DNA of 64,000 nt, taken from assembly GCF_014641615.1 (NCBI RefSeq), contig NZ_BMIB01000004.1:1179557-1243556 (forward strand). The letters run 5' to 3'. Under the pieces are notes generated by a model that saw only the letters and a list, made by a program, of their open reading frames with translations, was not told the origin of the DNA and ran no database searches. Shown piece after piece: positions 35,391 to 44,700 of this stretch; the stretch's first letter is position 1; the number at the start of each line of letters is the position of its first letter. This stretch comes from Filimonas zeae (lineage in GTDB: Bacteria > Bacteroidota > Bacteroidia > Chitinophagales > Chitinophagaceae). The translations under genes and the position numbers were made by a program.

Positions 35391-37025
35391 GTGAAAAGAC
35401 GAGATTTTCTTTACATGACAGGTATGGGACTGGGCGCAACTCTTCTGCCAAAGATGCCCGCATTTGGCAAAGAGGTTCCGCTGGACAGCCCCTGGACCAC
35501 CATTGACCCTGCCATTAAAAAACAGATGGCGGATATTGCGCTGAATCAGGCAACCTCAAAAGGGGCTACTTACGCCGACGTACGCATTGGCCGTTACTTA
35601 AACCAGTATGTGGTTACACGTGAGAACAAAGTACAAAACATTACCAACACCGAATCGTACGGTATTGGCATCCGGGTAATTGCCAATGGCAGCTGGGGCT
35701 TTGCTGCTACTGACAAAACAGATGCCGATGGCATTGCCAAAGCCACCGCACTGGCAGTAGAGATTGCTAAAGAAAATGCCCGCCTGCTGAAAGAGCCGGT
35801 AATACTGGCCCCGCAGAAAGGCTACGGCGAGGTGCAATGGAAAGCCCCTATTGAAAAGAATGCTTTTGAAGTGCCCATTAAAGAGAAGGTAGACCTGCTG
35901 CTATCGGTTAACGATGCCGCTATGAAGGGCGGTGCCAATTATGTAAACTCTATTCTGTTTCTGGTAAACGAGCAGAAGTATTTTGCCTCTACCGATGGGT
36001 CTTATATAGATCAGGATATTCACCGCATATGGCCCACGTTTACTATTACTAAAATTGACGAGGCCACCGGTAAGTTTGAAACACGCAATGCATTAAGCGC
36101 GCCGATGGGTATGGGTTATGAGTACCTGAACGCACGCCCCACAGATAAAATTAAAAGTGTTACCACCCTGTACAAGCAGCGTTATGATATGCTGGAAGAT
36201 GCCCGTAACGGCGCTGCGGAAGTACAGCAGAAGATGAAAGCGAAATCTGTAGAAGCTGGCAAATACGATCTGGTGCTTGACCCCTCGCACCTGTGGTTGA
36301 CTATACATGAATCGGTTGGTCACCCCACAGAGCTGGACCGCGTACTGGGCTACGAAGCCAACTTTGCAGGCACCAGTTTTCTTACGCTGGATAAATGGCA
36401 ATCGAAAAACTTCAACTTTGGCAGTAAGCTGGTAAACATTATGGCTGATAAAACACAACCCGGATCGCTGGGGGCAGTGGGCTATGATGATGAAGGTGTT
36501 GCTACCCGCGAATGGCCGTTGATTAAAGATGGCATTTTAACCAACTACCAAACCATACGTGATCAGGCACATATACTGGGGCTGGATTCCTCGCAGGGAT
36601 GCTGCTACGCCGACAACTGGAGCAGTGTGCAGTTTCAGCGTATGCCCAATGTATCGCTGCAACCCGGTGCAGGTAACCAAAGCGCCAACGACCTTATTAA
36701 AAATGTAGAAAAAGGCATATACATTATAGGCGATAGCTCTTACTCCATAGATCAGCAGCGTTATAATTTCCAGTTCAGCGGACAGCTGTATTTTGAAATT
36801 AAGGAAGGCAAAATAGCAGGTATGCTGAAAGACGTAGCGTACCAGAGCAATACACAGGAGTTCTGGAACAGCTGTGCCGCAGTTGCCGGTAAAGAAGATT
36901 ACCGCCTGGGTGGTTCTTTCTTTGATGGCAAGGGGCAGCCCAGCCAGTCCAGCGCCGTATCGCACGGCGCTTCCACCGCCCGGTTTAATGGAGTAAACGT
37001 TATTAACACAGCCCGTAAAATTTAA
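35391..37025 (+). CDS. tldD: TldD-family metallopeptidase, second copy, with Tat signal
   Basis: 544 residues from the GTG at 35391. MKRRDFLYMTGMGLGATLLPKMPAFG is a clear twin-arginine signal (RRDFL followed by a hydrophobic run). The catalytic HESVGHPTELD motif has H306, E307, H311. It is closely similar to the copy at 32248 over its whole length; long identical stretches include the ATYADVRIGRYLNQYV region and the C-terminal ARFNGVNVINTARKI. It has its own transcription unit, since a terminator precedes it. The cognate TldE follows after 3 bases. Confidence 0.92.
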   Translation: MKRRDFLYMTGMGLGATLLPKMPAFGKEVPLDSPWTTIDPAIKKQMADIALNQATSKGATYADVRIGRYLNQYVVTRENKVQNITNTESYGIGIRVIANGSWGFAATDKTDADGIAKATALAVEIAKENARLLKEPVILAPQKGYGEVQWKAPIEKNAFEVPIKEKVDLLLSVNDAAMKGGANYVNSILFLVNEQKYFASTDGSYIDQDIHRIWPTFTITKIDEATGKFETRNALSAPMGMGYEYLNARPTDKIKSVTTLYKQRYDMLEDARNGAAEVQQKMKAKSVEAGKYDLVLDPSHLWLTIHESVGHPTELDRVLGYEANFAGTSFLTLDKWQSKNFNFGSKLVNIMADKTQPGSLGAVGYDDEGVATREWPLIKDGILTNYQTIRDQAHILGLDSSQGCCYADNWSSVQFQRMPNVSLQPGAGNQSANDLIKNVEKGIYIIGDSSYSIDQQRYNFQFSGQLYFEIKEGKIAGMLKDVAYQSNTQEFWNSCAAVAGKEDYRLGGSFFDGKGQPSQSSAVSHGASTARFNGVNVINTARKI

Positions 37026-37028
37026 TTT

Positions 37029-38363
37029 ATGCCTATACTTAGTAAAGAAGAAGCGCAGGCATTACTTAAAAAAGTGCTTGCCTTTTCCAAAGCCGATGAA
37101 TGTGAAGTAAACCTTTATGGTTCAGACGGCGGCAATATACGTTACGCACGCAATGCCGTATCTACCAGCGGGGGCATCAGCAGTACCACGCTGATTGTAC
37201 AATCTTCCTTTGGCAAAAAAGTGGGTACTGCCACTATTAATGAATATGATGATGCTTCGCTGGAGAAGGCGGTGCGCCGCTCGGAAGAGCTGGCACGCCT
37301 GGCGCCGGAAAACCCGGAGCATATGCCGGTGCTGGCACCACAGCAATATGCAGGCTCCAAAACCTATGTACCGGCCACTGCCGGCATTACCCCTAAAATG
37401 CGGGCCGATGCCGTAGCGCAAAGCTTAGCAGTTGCCAATGAGAAAGACCTGGTAGCCGCCGGCTTCTGGGATAACAATGCAGGCTTTGCTGCTATGATGA
37501 ACAGTAAGGGGTTGTTTGCTTATAATACCTCTACCAACGTAAGCTTTAACGTAACACTGCGCACCAAAGACGGTAAAGGCTCAGGCTATGCCTCCAAAGG
37601 TTATAACGATGTAAGCAAGCTGGATGTAGCTGCCGCCACCCGCGTAGCCGCACAAAAAGCTGCAGCCTCTTCCAACGCCCGCGCACTGGAGCCCGGTAAA
37701 TACACAGTAATACTGGAGCCTGCCGCTGCCATTGTATTACTGGAAACCATGTTTATGAATATGGATGCACGCAGTGCAGATGAAGGCCGCAGCTTTCTGA
37801 GCAAGCCCGGCGGTAAAACCAAACTGGGAGAAAAGCTGGTAGATGAAAGGGTAACCCTTTATTCTGATCCTCAAAACCCCGATATGCCTACCAGCCCCTG
37901 GACGGGCGATGGCAGACCACAGGAAAAAGTAACCTGGATAGACAAAGGGGTGATGAAGAATCTGTTTTACAGCCGATACTGGGCTCAACAGAAAAACGTA
38001 AAAGCCATTCCCTTTCCTGACAGTGCTATTATGGAAGGCGGCAGCGCCAGTCTGGAAGATCTGATTAAAGGCACCGAAAAAGGCATACTGGTTACCCGCC
38101 TGTGGTACATACGTGAAGTGGACCCGCAAACATTGTTATACACGGGCCTTACACGGGATGGTACTTTTTATATTGAGAACGGACAGATTAAATATCCGGT
38201 TAAGAACTTCCGTTTTAATGAGAGCCCTATTATTATGCTCAATAATCTGGAAGAACTGGGCAAGCCAGAGCGCACCGTTAGCGGAGAATCGGATATTCAG
38301 GCACTGATACCACCAATGAAAATCAGAGATTTTACTTTCACTTCATTATCGGATGCTATTTAA
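37029..38363 (+). CDS. tldE: TldE/PmbA-family protein, second copy
   Basis: 444 residues, the same length as the first TldE copy, and closely similar (LSKEEAQALLKKVLAFSKADECEVNLYGSDGGNIRYARNAVSTSGG; ARSADEGRSFLSKPGG; C-terminal PPMKIRDFTFTSLSDAI identical in both). No signal peptide. It presumably forms the heterodimer with the TldD encoded 3 bases upstream. The pair is a tandem duplicate of the 32248-35230 module. Confidence 0.92.
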   Translation: MPILSKEEAQALLKKVLAFSKADECEVNLYGSDGGNIRYARNAVSTSGGISSTTLIVQSSFGKKVGTATINEYDDASLEKAVRRSEELARLAPENPEHMPVLAPQQYAGSKTYVPATAGITPKMRADAVAQSLAVANEKDLVAAGFWDNNAGFAAMMNSKGLFAYNTSTNVSFNVTLRTKDGKGSGYASKGYNDVSKLDVAAATRVAAQKAAASSNARALEPGKYTVILEPAAAIVLLETMFMNMDARSADEGRSFLSKPGGKTKLGEKLVDERVTLYSDPQNPDMPTSPWTGDGRPQEKVTWIDKGVMKNLFYSRYWAQQKNVKAIPFPDSAIMEGGSASLEDLIKGTEKGILVTRLWYIREVDPQTLLYTGLTRDGTFYIENGQIKYPVKNFRFNESPIIMLNNLEELGKPERTVSGESDIQALIPPMKIRDFTFTSLSDAI

Positions 38364-38418
38364 AGCGTTGTAATTACTGATACCATCAGGCCTATCAATA
38401 AAACAACTGTATATCACT

Positions 38419-38463
38419 AAAATGCCCCCAAAAAGTAACACACTTTCAGGGGGCATTTTTTAT
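38419..38463. terminator. Bidirectional terminator between convergent genes
   Basis: AAAATGCCCCC (38419-38429) and GGGGGCATTTT (38449-38459) form an 11-bp stem flanked by A and T runs. It serves the second tldE (plus) and possibly the asparaginase gene (minus). Confidence 0.9.
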
Positions 38464-38526
38464 TCATTCCAGAGAATGTAACGTTATCCGTGCCTGGCTT
38501 CTTAAATGTCAGTAATGTCCAGAGGG

Positions 38527-39543
38527 CTACACCAGAAATTTTGCATCTACCATTACACTACCACTATCGCCGGAACAAACGGCATAGTTAAAGCCTTTTT
38601 GTATGGCGTAGGCTCCGTATTCGCCTGCTTTATTAATAGCAATAAAGCCCACCTGAATATCTTTTACGTTACCCTTGTTTCTTTTTACAATACGTTCTAC
38701 TGCCAGGCGGCAGGCTTTTTCGGGGCTGTGGCCCTGGCGCATCAGTTCCACTACCAGGTGGGTGCCGCACACTTTAATTACCTCTTCCCCTAAACCGGAA
38801 GAGGTAGCGCAGCCCACTTCATTATCAACAAACAAACCTGCGCCAATAATAGGAGAATCGCCCAGGCGGCCGCGCATTTTAAAGCCCATGCCGCTGGTGG
38901 TACAGCTGCCACTCATGTTACCGGCTGCATCCATGGCCAGCATACCTATGGTATCGTGGTTGAGATTGCCATTGTCGAGTGTTGCCGGAGCAAATGGACC
39001 ATGGCCAATGTTTTCTATATTGACGATGGGTTTATACTGCGATTTCTCCAGCCACTTTTTATAGGCAGCTTCTGCATCGGATGAGAGTTTTTCTGCTTCC
39101 AGCGGAAAGCCTTCTGCCACTGCAAAACGTTGCGCCCCCTCACCCACCAGCATTACATGCGGTGTTTTTTCCATTACCCGGCGGGCTACAGAAATGGGGT
39201 GTTTAATACGTTCCAGAAAAGCTACCGCACCGCAGTTACCATGTTCATCCATAATAGAGGCATCCAGCGTTACACGGCCATCGCGGTCGGGGTTGGCCCC
39301 CAGGCCCACGCAGCAGTTAATAGAATCTTCTGTTACACGTACGCCTGCTTCTACCGCGTCAAGCGCACTGCCACCTTTGCCCAGAATGCTCCATGCGGCT
39401 TTGTTGGCGTTGATACCTTCATTCCAGGTAGAGATAACCAATGGGCGTGGAGCACTGCTGCTGTTACGGTTACCATAACTGATAAAAGGAAAAGCGGATA
39501 CCCCCAGGGTACCCAGTTTTAAAAAGTGCCTGCGGTGTAACAT
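38527..39543 (-). CDS. N(4)-(beta-N-acetylglucosaminyl)-L-asparaginase (glycosylasparaginase), Tat-exported
   Basis: 338 residues. The start MLHRRHFLKLGTLGVSAFPF is a twin-arginine signal. The Ntn-hydrolase core has the self-cleavage site before Thr in LNHDTIGMLAMDAAGNMSGSCTTSG (Thr near residue 196), and MRGRLGDSPIIGAGLFVDN. This fits glycosylasparaginase, which splits the GlcNAc-Asn bond of N-glycoproteins, as in Elizabethkingia. An isoaspartyl-peptidase-type activity is the alternative. The gene is 12 bases downstream of the CvfB-like gene on the same strand, so both may be co-transcribed. Confidence 0.9.
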   Translation of the reverse strand: MLHRRHFLKLGTLGVSAFPFISYGNRNSSSAPRPLVISTWNEGINANKAAWSILGKGGSALDAVEAGVRVTEDSINCCVGLGANPDRDGRVTLDASIMDEHGNCGAVAFLERIKHPISVARRVMEKTPHVMLVGEGAQRFAVAEGFPLEAEKLSSDAEAAYKKWLEKSQYKPIVNIENIGHGPFAPATLDNGNLNHDTIGMLAMDAAGNMSGSCTTSGMGFKMRGRLGDSPIIGAGLFVDNEVGCATSSGLGEEVIKVCGTHLVVELMRQGHSPEKACRLAVERIVKRNKGNVKDIQVGFIAINKAGEYGAYAIQKGFNYAVCSGDSGSVMVDAKFLV

Positions 39544-39555
39544 GTAGTTTTGGAT

Positions 39556-40389
39556 TTATTGCTCTTCCAGTTTCATTCCTGTTTGGGTAAAACTGATTTT
39601 ACGTTGTTTGTACAGAGCGCCGGTAGCCATTTTAAAGGCCTTTTTGCTCATACTGAACACCCGGTAAATTTCATCGGGGTCTGATTTATCGTGATAGGGC
39701 AGATAACCGTTGTTCTCCTGCAGCATACGCAAAATTTTATCGGTTTCGTTTTCTACGCGCGCATAGCCGCGTACACCTGCACCCACATCTATCTTATTTT
39801 CCGGACGGATTTTTTTTATAAAACCGGTAAGCTTATCGCCCGGTTTCAGATCGCCAAACACTTCATCGTAATAAAGTATGCCGGTGTGTACGTTGTTGAT
39901 AATTACCACGTATCCCAGATCGCTACGGCGGTATACCACCAGGTTTACCGGATCTTTTTCTTTTACAGTCAGATTATCATTGCTGAGCAGGCGATCAATT
40001 TTTTCGGTAGCAGCCACGCGGCCGGTTTGCTCATCTATATATAATGACACCAGATACTCGCCCCCTACGCGCATGAAATTCAGCTGTTGCGATTTGGCTA
40101 CGAACAAGTCTTTCATCAGCCCCCAGTCTAAAAACGCCCCGTGTGGAGAAAGCGCCACTGCTTTCATCATAGCAATATCCCCTACTACCGCATGCGGTTT
40201 TTGGGTAGTGGCTATTAAGCGGTTATCGGAATCGTGGTATAGAAAAACTTCCAGTTCGTCGTCAATCTGCGTGCCTCTGGGCACAAAACGCCTTGGCAGC
40301 AGAATACCTTTATCTCCGTCGTCTAAAAAAACACCAATCTCAGACTGGCGAACCACCTTCAGTTTATTGAATTTACCTACCTCTATCAT
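39556..40389 (-). CDS. CvfB-like S1-domain RNA-binding protein
   Basis: 277 residues. The pattern of the CvfB/YitL family is clear: MIEVGKFNKLKVVRQSEIGVFLDDGDKGILLPRRFVPRG, then GDIAMMKAVALSPHGAFLDWGLMKDLFV, then GDKLTGFIKKIRPENKIDV, three S1-like strands. A winged-helix end follows (FSMSKKAFKMATGALYKQRKISFTQTGMKL). Members bind RNA and affect virulence gene expression in Gram-positive bacteria; in Bacteroidota the role is unknown. It lies upstream of the asparaginase gene. Confidence 0.9.
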   Translation of the reverse strand: MIEVGKFNKLKVVRQSEIGVFLDDGDKGILLPRRFVPRGTQIDDELEVFLYHDSDNRLIATTQKPHAVVGDIAMMKAVALSPHGAFLDWGLMKDLFVAKSQQLNFMRVGGEYLVSLYIDEQTGRVAATEKIDRLLSNDNLTVKEKDPVNLVVYRRSDLGYVVIINNVHTGILYYDEVFGDLKPGDKLTGFIKKIRPENKIDVGAGVRGYARVENETDKILRMLQENNGYLPYHDKSDPDEIYRVFSMSKKAFKMATGALYKQRKISFTQTGMKLEEQ

Positions 40390-40410
40390 GTACCCGATTT
40401 TAGTAAAGGT

Positions 40411-40442
40411 ACAAAAGAAAGAGCCGCTACGGGGAGCGGCTC
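40411..40442 (-). terminator. Minus-strand terminator after the ankyrin gene
   Basis: GAGCCGCT (40421-40428) pairs with AGCGGCTC (40435-40442), an 8-bp stem with a CG-rich loop. On the minus strand it is followed by a T-rich run (TTTCTTTTGT). It would stop the ankyrin transcript before the CvfB gene. Confidence 0.8.
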
Positions 40443-40562
40443 CTTCCTCATTAGGATAATTGGAATATAAAAAACGGGGATTTTACGCTGACGATAAAAG
40501 AATTTACCGTCCTTGTTTTTATAGAACGCGTCTATAAAATGCTATTGATACTAAAATAGTTA

Positions 40563-41033
40563 TTATCTTTTGCTACTGGCGTATTCTTCTTTTTTATTTC
40601 CTTCTTTTCCACCCAGCAATGTTGCTACTGCTGTTTTTTCAAACTCCTCAGCTATAGAAAAGGCCGTTTCGCCTGCCTTATTAATTTTGGTGGTATTGGC
40701 ACCGGCAGCCAGTAAAAGCGCTACCATTTGCTCGTTACCTCTTAAAGAAGCCTCCATAAGAGCGGTATTACCCAACTCATTCTGTGCATCTACCTTAGCA
40801 CCATGTGCTATTAACACTTTAGCCGCGGCAAAGCTACCGGTTCTTGCTGCTTCTATCAATAGTGTGTTTCCGCCATAATTTGCGGTGTTTACTTTTAAAC
40901 CAGCATGTAAACAAAGAGACAAGGTGGTAGAGTCATTGAATCTTACAGCATCAAAAACACCCAGATTTTTCTGGCTAAAGCCATTCACGTGAGCAATAAC
41001 TGTGAACAGAATTGCAAAAGTTGTAGTTTTCAT
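40563..41033 (-). CDS. Exported ankyrin-repeat protein
   Basis: 156 residues. A signal peptide (MKTTTFAILFTVIAHVNGFS) is followed by three to four ankyrin repeats: GGNTLLIEAARTGSFAAAKVLIAHGAKVDAQN, ELGNTALMEASLRGNEQMVALLLAAGANTTKIN, KAGETAFSIAEEFEKTAVATLL. Ankyrins bind partner proteins; the partner is not evident. It stands alone between a response regulator gene upstream and CvfB downstream. Confidence 0.9.
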   Translation of the reverse strand: MKTTTFAILFTVIAHVNGFSQKNLGVFDAVRFNDSTTLSLCLHAGLKVNTANYGGNTLLIEAARTGSFAAAKVLIAHGAKVDAQNELGNTALMEASLRGNEQMVALLLAAGANTTKINKAGETAFSIAEEFEKTAVATLLGGKEGNKKEEYASSKR

Positions 41034-41364
41034 TCTTTTTCATTTACAATGAAATTCAACGTATTGTGCTGATCAACCACGTCTATTCATTTTGTTCAGG
41101 TACGATTTCTTGTGCATAGTTACGACTTATTTGGCTATTTGGATGCCCCAATCCGGCACATTTCGGCAGTTTTAACGTTGAATAAATAAGCTTAAAAGTA
41201 TATGCGATATATATAAAGGAATGCCCTGCAAATGATTATAAATCGTTTGCTATGCGCAGCAAAAAACACCCGTTAATCGACGAATAAGGAAAATTAATCG
41301 CTAAACAGTTTTAGTAAAGTGCTATTTAAGGTTAAAACCGGCTTAAAGCCGCAAAAAAGGAACG
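41034..41364. other. Intergenic region upstream of the ankyrin gene
   Basis: About 330 bases. A short hairpin CGGCT/AGCCG (41339-41351), followed by TTTT on the minus strand, lies just past the response regulator stop and may end the phytochrome operon. I see nothing else of note; no clear promoter. Confidence 0.4.
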
Positions 41365-41760
41365 TTAGTTAGTAAAATCCAGAAAACGCTGCACCATGCT
41401 TACGTATTCTTCGTACGAGCTGGGCTTTACTTCAATAGAAGCGGCTCCTAATTTGCCGCATTCTTCCACAAAAGGAGAATCGTTGTAAGTGGAGTAAATA
41501 ATAACATCAATATGCTTATAGCGCTCCGTACTCTTTATATAATGTAATGCCTGTTTGCCGTTCATTTTAGGCATATTGTGATCGAGGATTATCAGGCTGG
41601 GCAATTCATTGTCTGCCGCCTTATCCAGAAAGTCAATTACCTCCAGGCCGTTTTCTACAATAGACAGTTTAGCCTTATTGCTACCCAACAGTTCAAACAC
41701 CTGGGTAAATATCAAACGGTCATCTCCATCATCATCAGCCAGTAAAATATTTTTTGTCAT
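41365..41760 (-). CDS. Single-domain response regulator (Rcp1-like)
   Basis: 131 residues, one receiver domain. Acidic pocket ADDDGDDR (about 8-15), phospho-acceptor D60 in LIILDHNMPKMNGKQ, Ser in IIYSTYND and Lys in EVKPSSYEEY. The type is the small phytochrome-linked regulators called Rcp1 in cyanobacteria. It lacks an output domain, so it acts by protein contact. It starts 4 bases after the giant kinase gene and is the last gene of the light-sensing operon. Confidence 0.92.
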   Translation of the reverse strand: MTKNILLADDDGDDRLIFTQVFELLGSNKAKLSIVENGLEVIDFLDKAADNELPSLIILDHNMPKMNGKQALHYIKSTERYKHIDVIIYSTYNDSPFVEECGKLGAASIEVKPSSYEEYVSMVQRFLDFTN

Positions 41761-41764
41761 AGCA

Positions 41765-44700
41765 TTATTGCTTTTCAGCCTGCTTTACCGGTAAAATAAG
41801 CGTAAAGGTGGCCCCTTCCCCTTCTTTACTATCGGCAGCAATTAAACCGTGGTGTTTGTCTACAATCTTCTTGGTTATGGCAAGTCCTATGCCACTACCC
41901 TCAAATTTATCTTTGGAGTGAAGGCGTTGAAACAGTGTGAAGATGGCGCTTTTAAACTTTTCGTCAAATCCTATCCCATTATCAGTAATGGTAATACGGT
42001 AATAACCGCCATTAGCATCAGGTGCTGCATCTACTGAGCGCTCTTTAACAGCACAGGCACGGATGGTTATCTGCGGCTGCACCCCCTCGCGCATAAATTT
42101 AAGCGAGTTGCTGATGAGGTTCTGAAATACCTGGCGTATCTGACCGGGTATTACTTCCAGTACGGGCAGTTTGTCTTTTATAACAAGCGCCTTCTTTTCC
42201 AGTATGGCAATTTCCAGATCGTCCAGTATGGCTTCCACCACGGCGTTGAGGTCAGTTGCTTCAAAAGAATAATTGCTGGCAGAGAGTCTGGAAAAATTAA
42301 GTACATCGGTAATCAGTGTGCGCATTCGTCCGGATGCATGCAGCACCCTGCTCAGGTAATCTACCCCGGAAGCATCCAGATTACCTGCATACTTGTCTTT
42401 TATCAGCTTGCTGAACATCTGAATTTTGCGTAGCGGCTCCTGCAGATCGTGCGAGGCTACTGAAGCAAACTGCTGCAGATCGTTATTGCTGGCCTCCAGC
42501 TCTTCATTCATCTGCTGCAATTCTATGGTACGCTGCAACACCTTCATTTCAAGCACCTCATTTACCACTTTCTGCTCGTGTATATCCACAAAGGTAATCA
42601 GCCAGTCCGTCACTTTCCCCTGCTCATCTTTACGCATTCTGCCGCGAAGCAGATTCCAGTGGTAAGCGCCGTTTGCTTTCAACATCCTTACCTCCTGCTG
42701 AAAATCAGTCATATTACGGGCAGCTACTTCCCAGGCATTATTTAACCCTGCAATATCTTCGGAATGTATGCTTTGCTGCCATTTGCCACGAACCGCCTCT
42801 GCTGCATCAATGCCCGTGTATTCTTCAAACTGTTTATTTACAAAATCAATTTTTCTGTATACATCTGCCATCCATATTACCAGCGGTATGGATGCTGCCA
42901 GAAATTGGCGCCGGGCGATATTGCTGGCCACTTCTTTCTCCGCTTCTCTTAAACGGGTAATATCTACAATAGACCCCAGCATACGGAAAGGCGTATTAAA
43001 CTCATCATGCAGCACATAAGCACGGTCTAACACAAAAGCATATTCACCGTTTGCTTTTTGAAAACGGTATTCGGCCGTCCACTGACTGGATTGGCTATTG
43101 ATAACATCGTAGATGCTTTTTTGTATATGTTCCCGCTCATCAGGATGCACCTTACTAAGCCAGAAAGCTCTGTCGTAATTATTACGGTTATAGCCGAACA
43201 TATTGAAGAACGACTCGTTCCACCATACCGTGTTGTTTACAAAATCCCAATCCCAGATAGCATCATTAGTAGCCTGTGATACCAGACGGAAGCGCTCTTC
43301 GCTTTTCGACAGTTCGCGGGTACGCTCTTCTACTTTAGACTCCAGCTGTACGTTCAGTACCTTCAGATTTTCTTTTACGGTAATGAGTTCGTTATAGTTT
43401 TTGCGCAGCTTCTGTTCGGCATTTTTGCGGGCAGTTACATCGCTGTAAGTAGCTACAAAGCCGTCTTTCATTTTTACTGCACTCAGTTCAAACCATTTAT
43501 TTTCTGCTTCCAGATAAATATCTTCATTCAGCAGTACATCCTGCTGCACCACCTTCACATACTTATCAAACAGGTTGCCCTGCACCAGGTACCCGCCTTC
43601 TTTTTTCAGCGATTTGCCCAGGAAAGTTTCAGCCGCCCGTTGCAAAAAGCTGGCAGTAGTTTGGTTAGCGGTCTGAAATACAAAATCAGCAATCTTATGA
43701 TCGCCATCACGCACCGCCTTAAAGGCCACAATAGCGCTATGGCTGGAATTGAATATACCTCTGATAATGTTATTCAGATCGGTAATAGCAGTGATATCAA
43801 TAAAAGCAATAACAACGCCTGCCCTGCGTTTATCCTGCCTTATGTACGGCATAATGCGGATCAGCAGGTTTTTGCCGTTCAGCAACTGAACTTCTTTTTC
43901 TACGGTAGCTCCTGCTTTTAATACATTCTGAATATCTTCTGACAGGTTTTCGTAGCGGATGTTGGTTGAGATATGGCTGATTGGACGGCCAATATCTGTT
44001 TCAATAAAGTTGATCATTTTAACCGAAGCCGGATTAAACTTGCGTATCCGCAGGTTTTCGTCCAGAAATACCTGCCCTATATCCGAGCTGCGGAAGTAGT
44101 TGTCCAGATCATCGTTCAGTTCAATCAGCTCTTTTATTTTCAGCTGATGTTCGGTATTTAAAGTATGCAACTCTTCATTAAGCGACTGCAGTTCTTCATT
44201 ACTGCTCTGTAACTCTTCATTGGCAGACAGCAATTCTTCGTTACTGCTCTGCAATTCTTCGTTGGTGGTTTCCAGCCCTTCCACAGCCATCTGCAGATTA
44301 TGCTTTGTTTCCTGCAGTTCTGATTCCAGCTCGCTTACATATTCATGCGCACCGGTATCGGCAGAAAGCACCGGCAACATCTTCTCTGCTACAGCAGGCG
44401 CATCTTCGGGCACACCTTCGCCCAATACAACCAGGGTATACAGCTTACCGGCCATAATAGCAGGTGGCTTAATAACAATATGCACTATATGCCACTGTTC
44501 CCCTTTGCGGTAACGCACATTTTTCAGTACTACCTTGCTTTCTGTTTTCCATGTATTCTTAACAGCGCTGCCCAACACAATACCCAAATCCTGAGGCAGC
44601 ATTTTCAACAGGTTCAACCGCAGACTTTTCCGCGGCAGCGATAAATACTGTTCGTAGTTGCCGGAAGACTCTTTAATCTCAAACTGTTGATCTATATAAA

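Noticed and set aside
44160..44330. DNA tandem repeat array
   Set aside because: The repetition is at protein level: heptads of a coiled coil inside the kinase.
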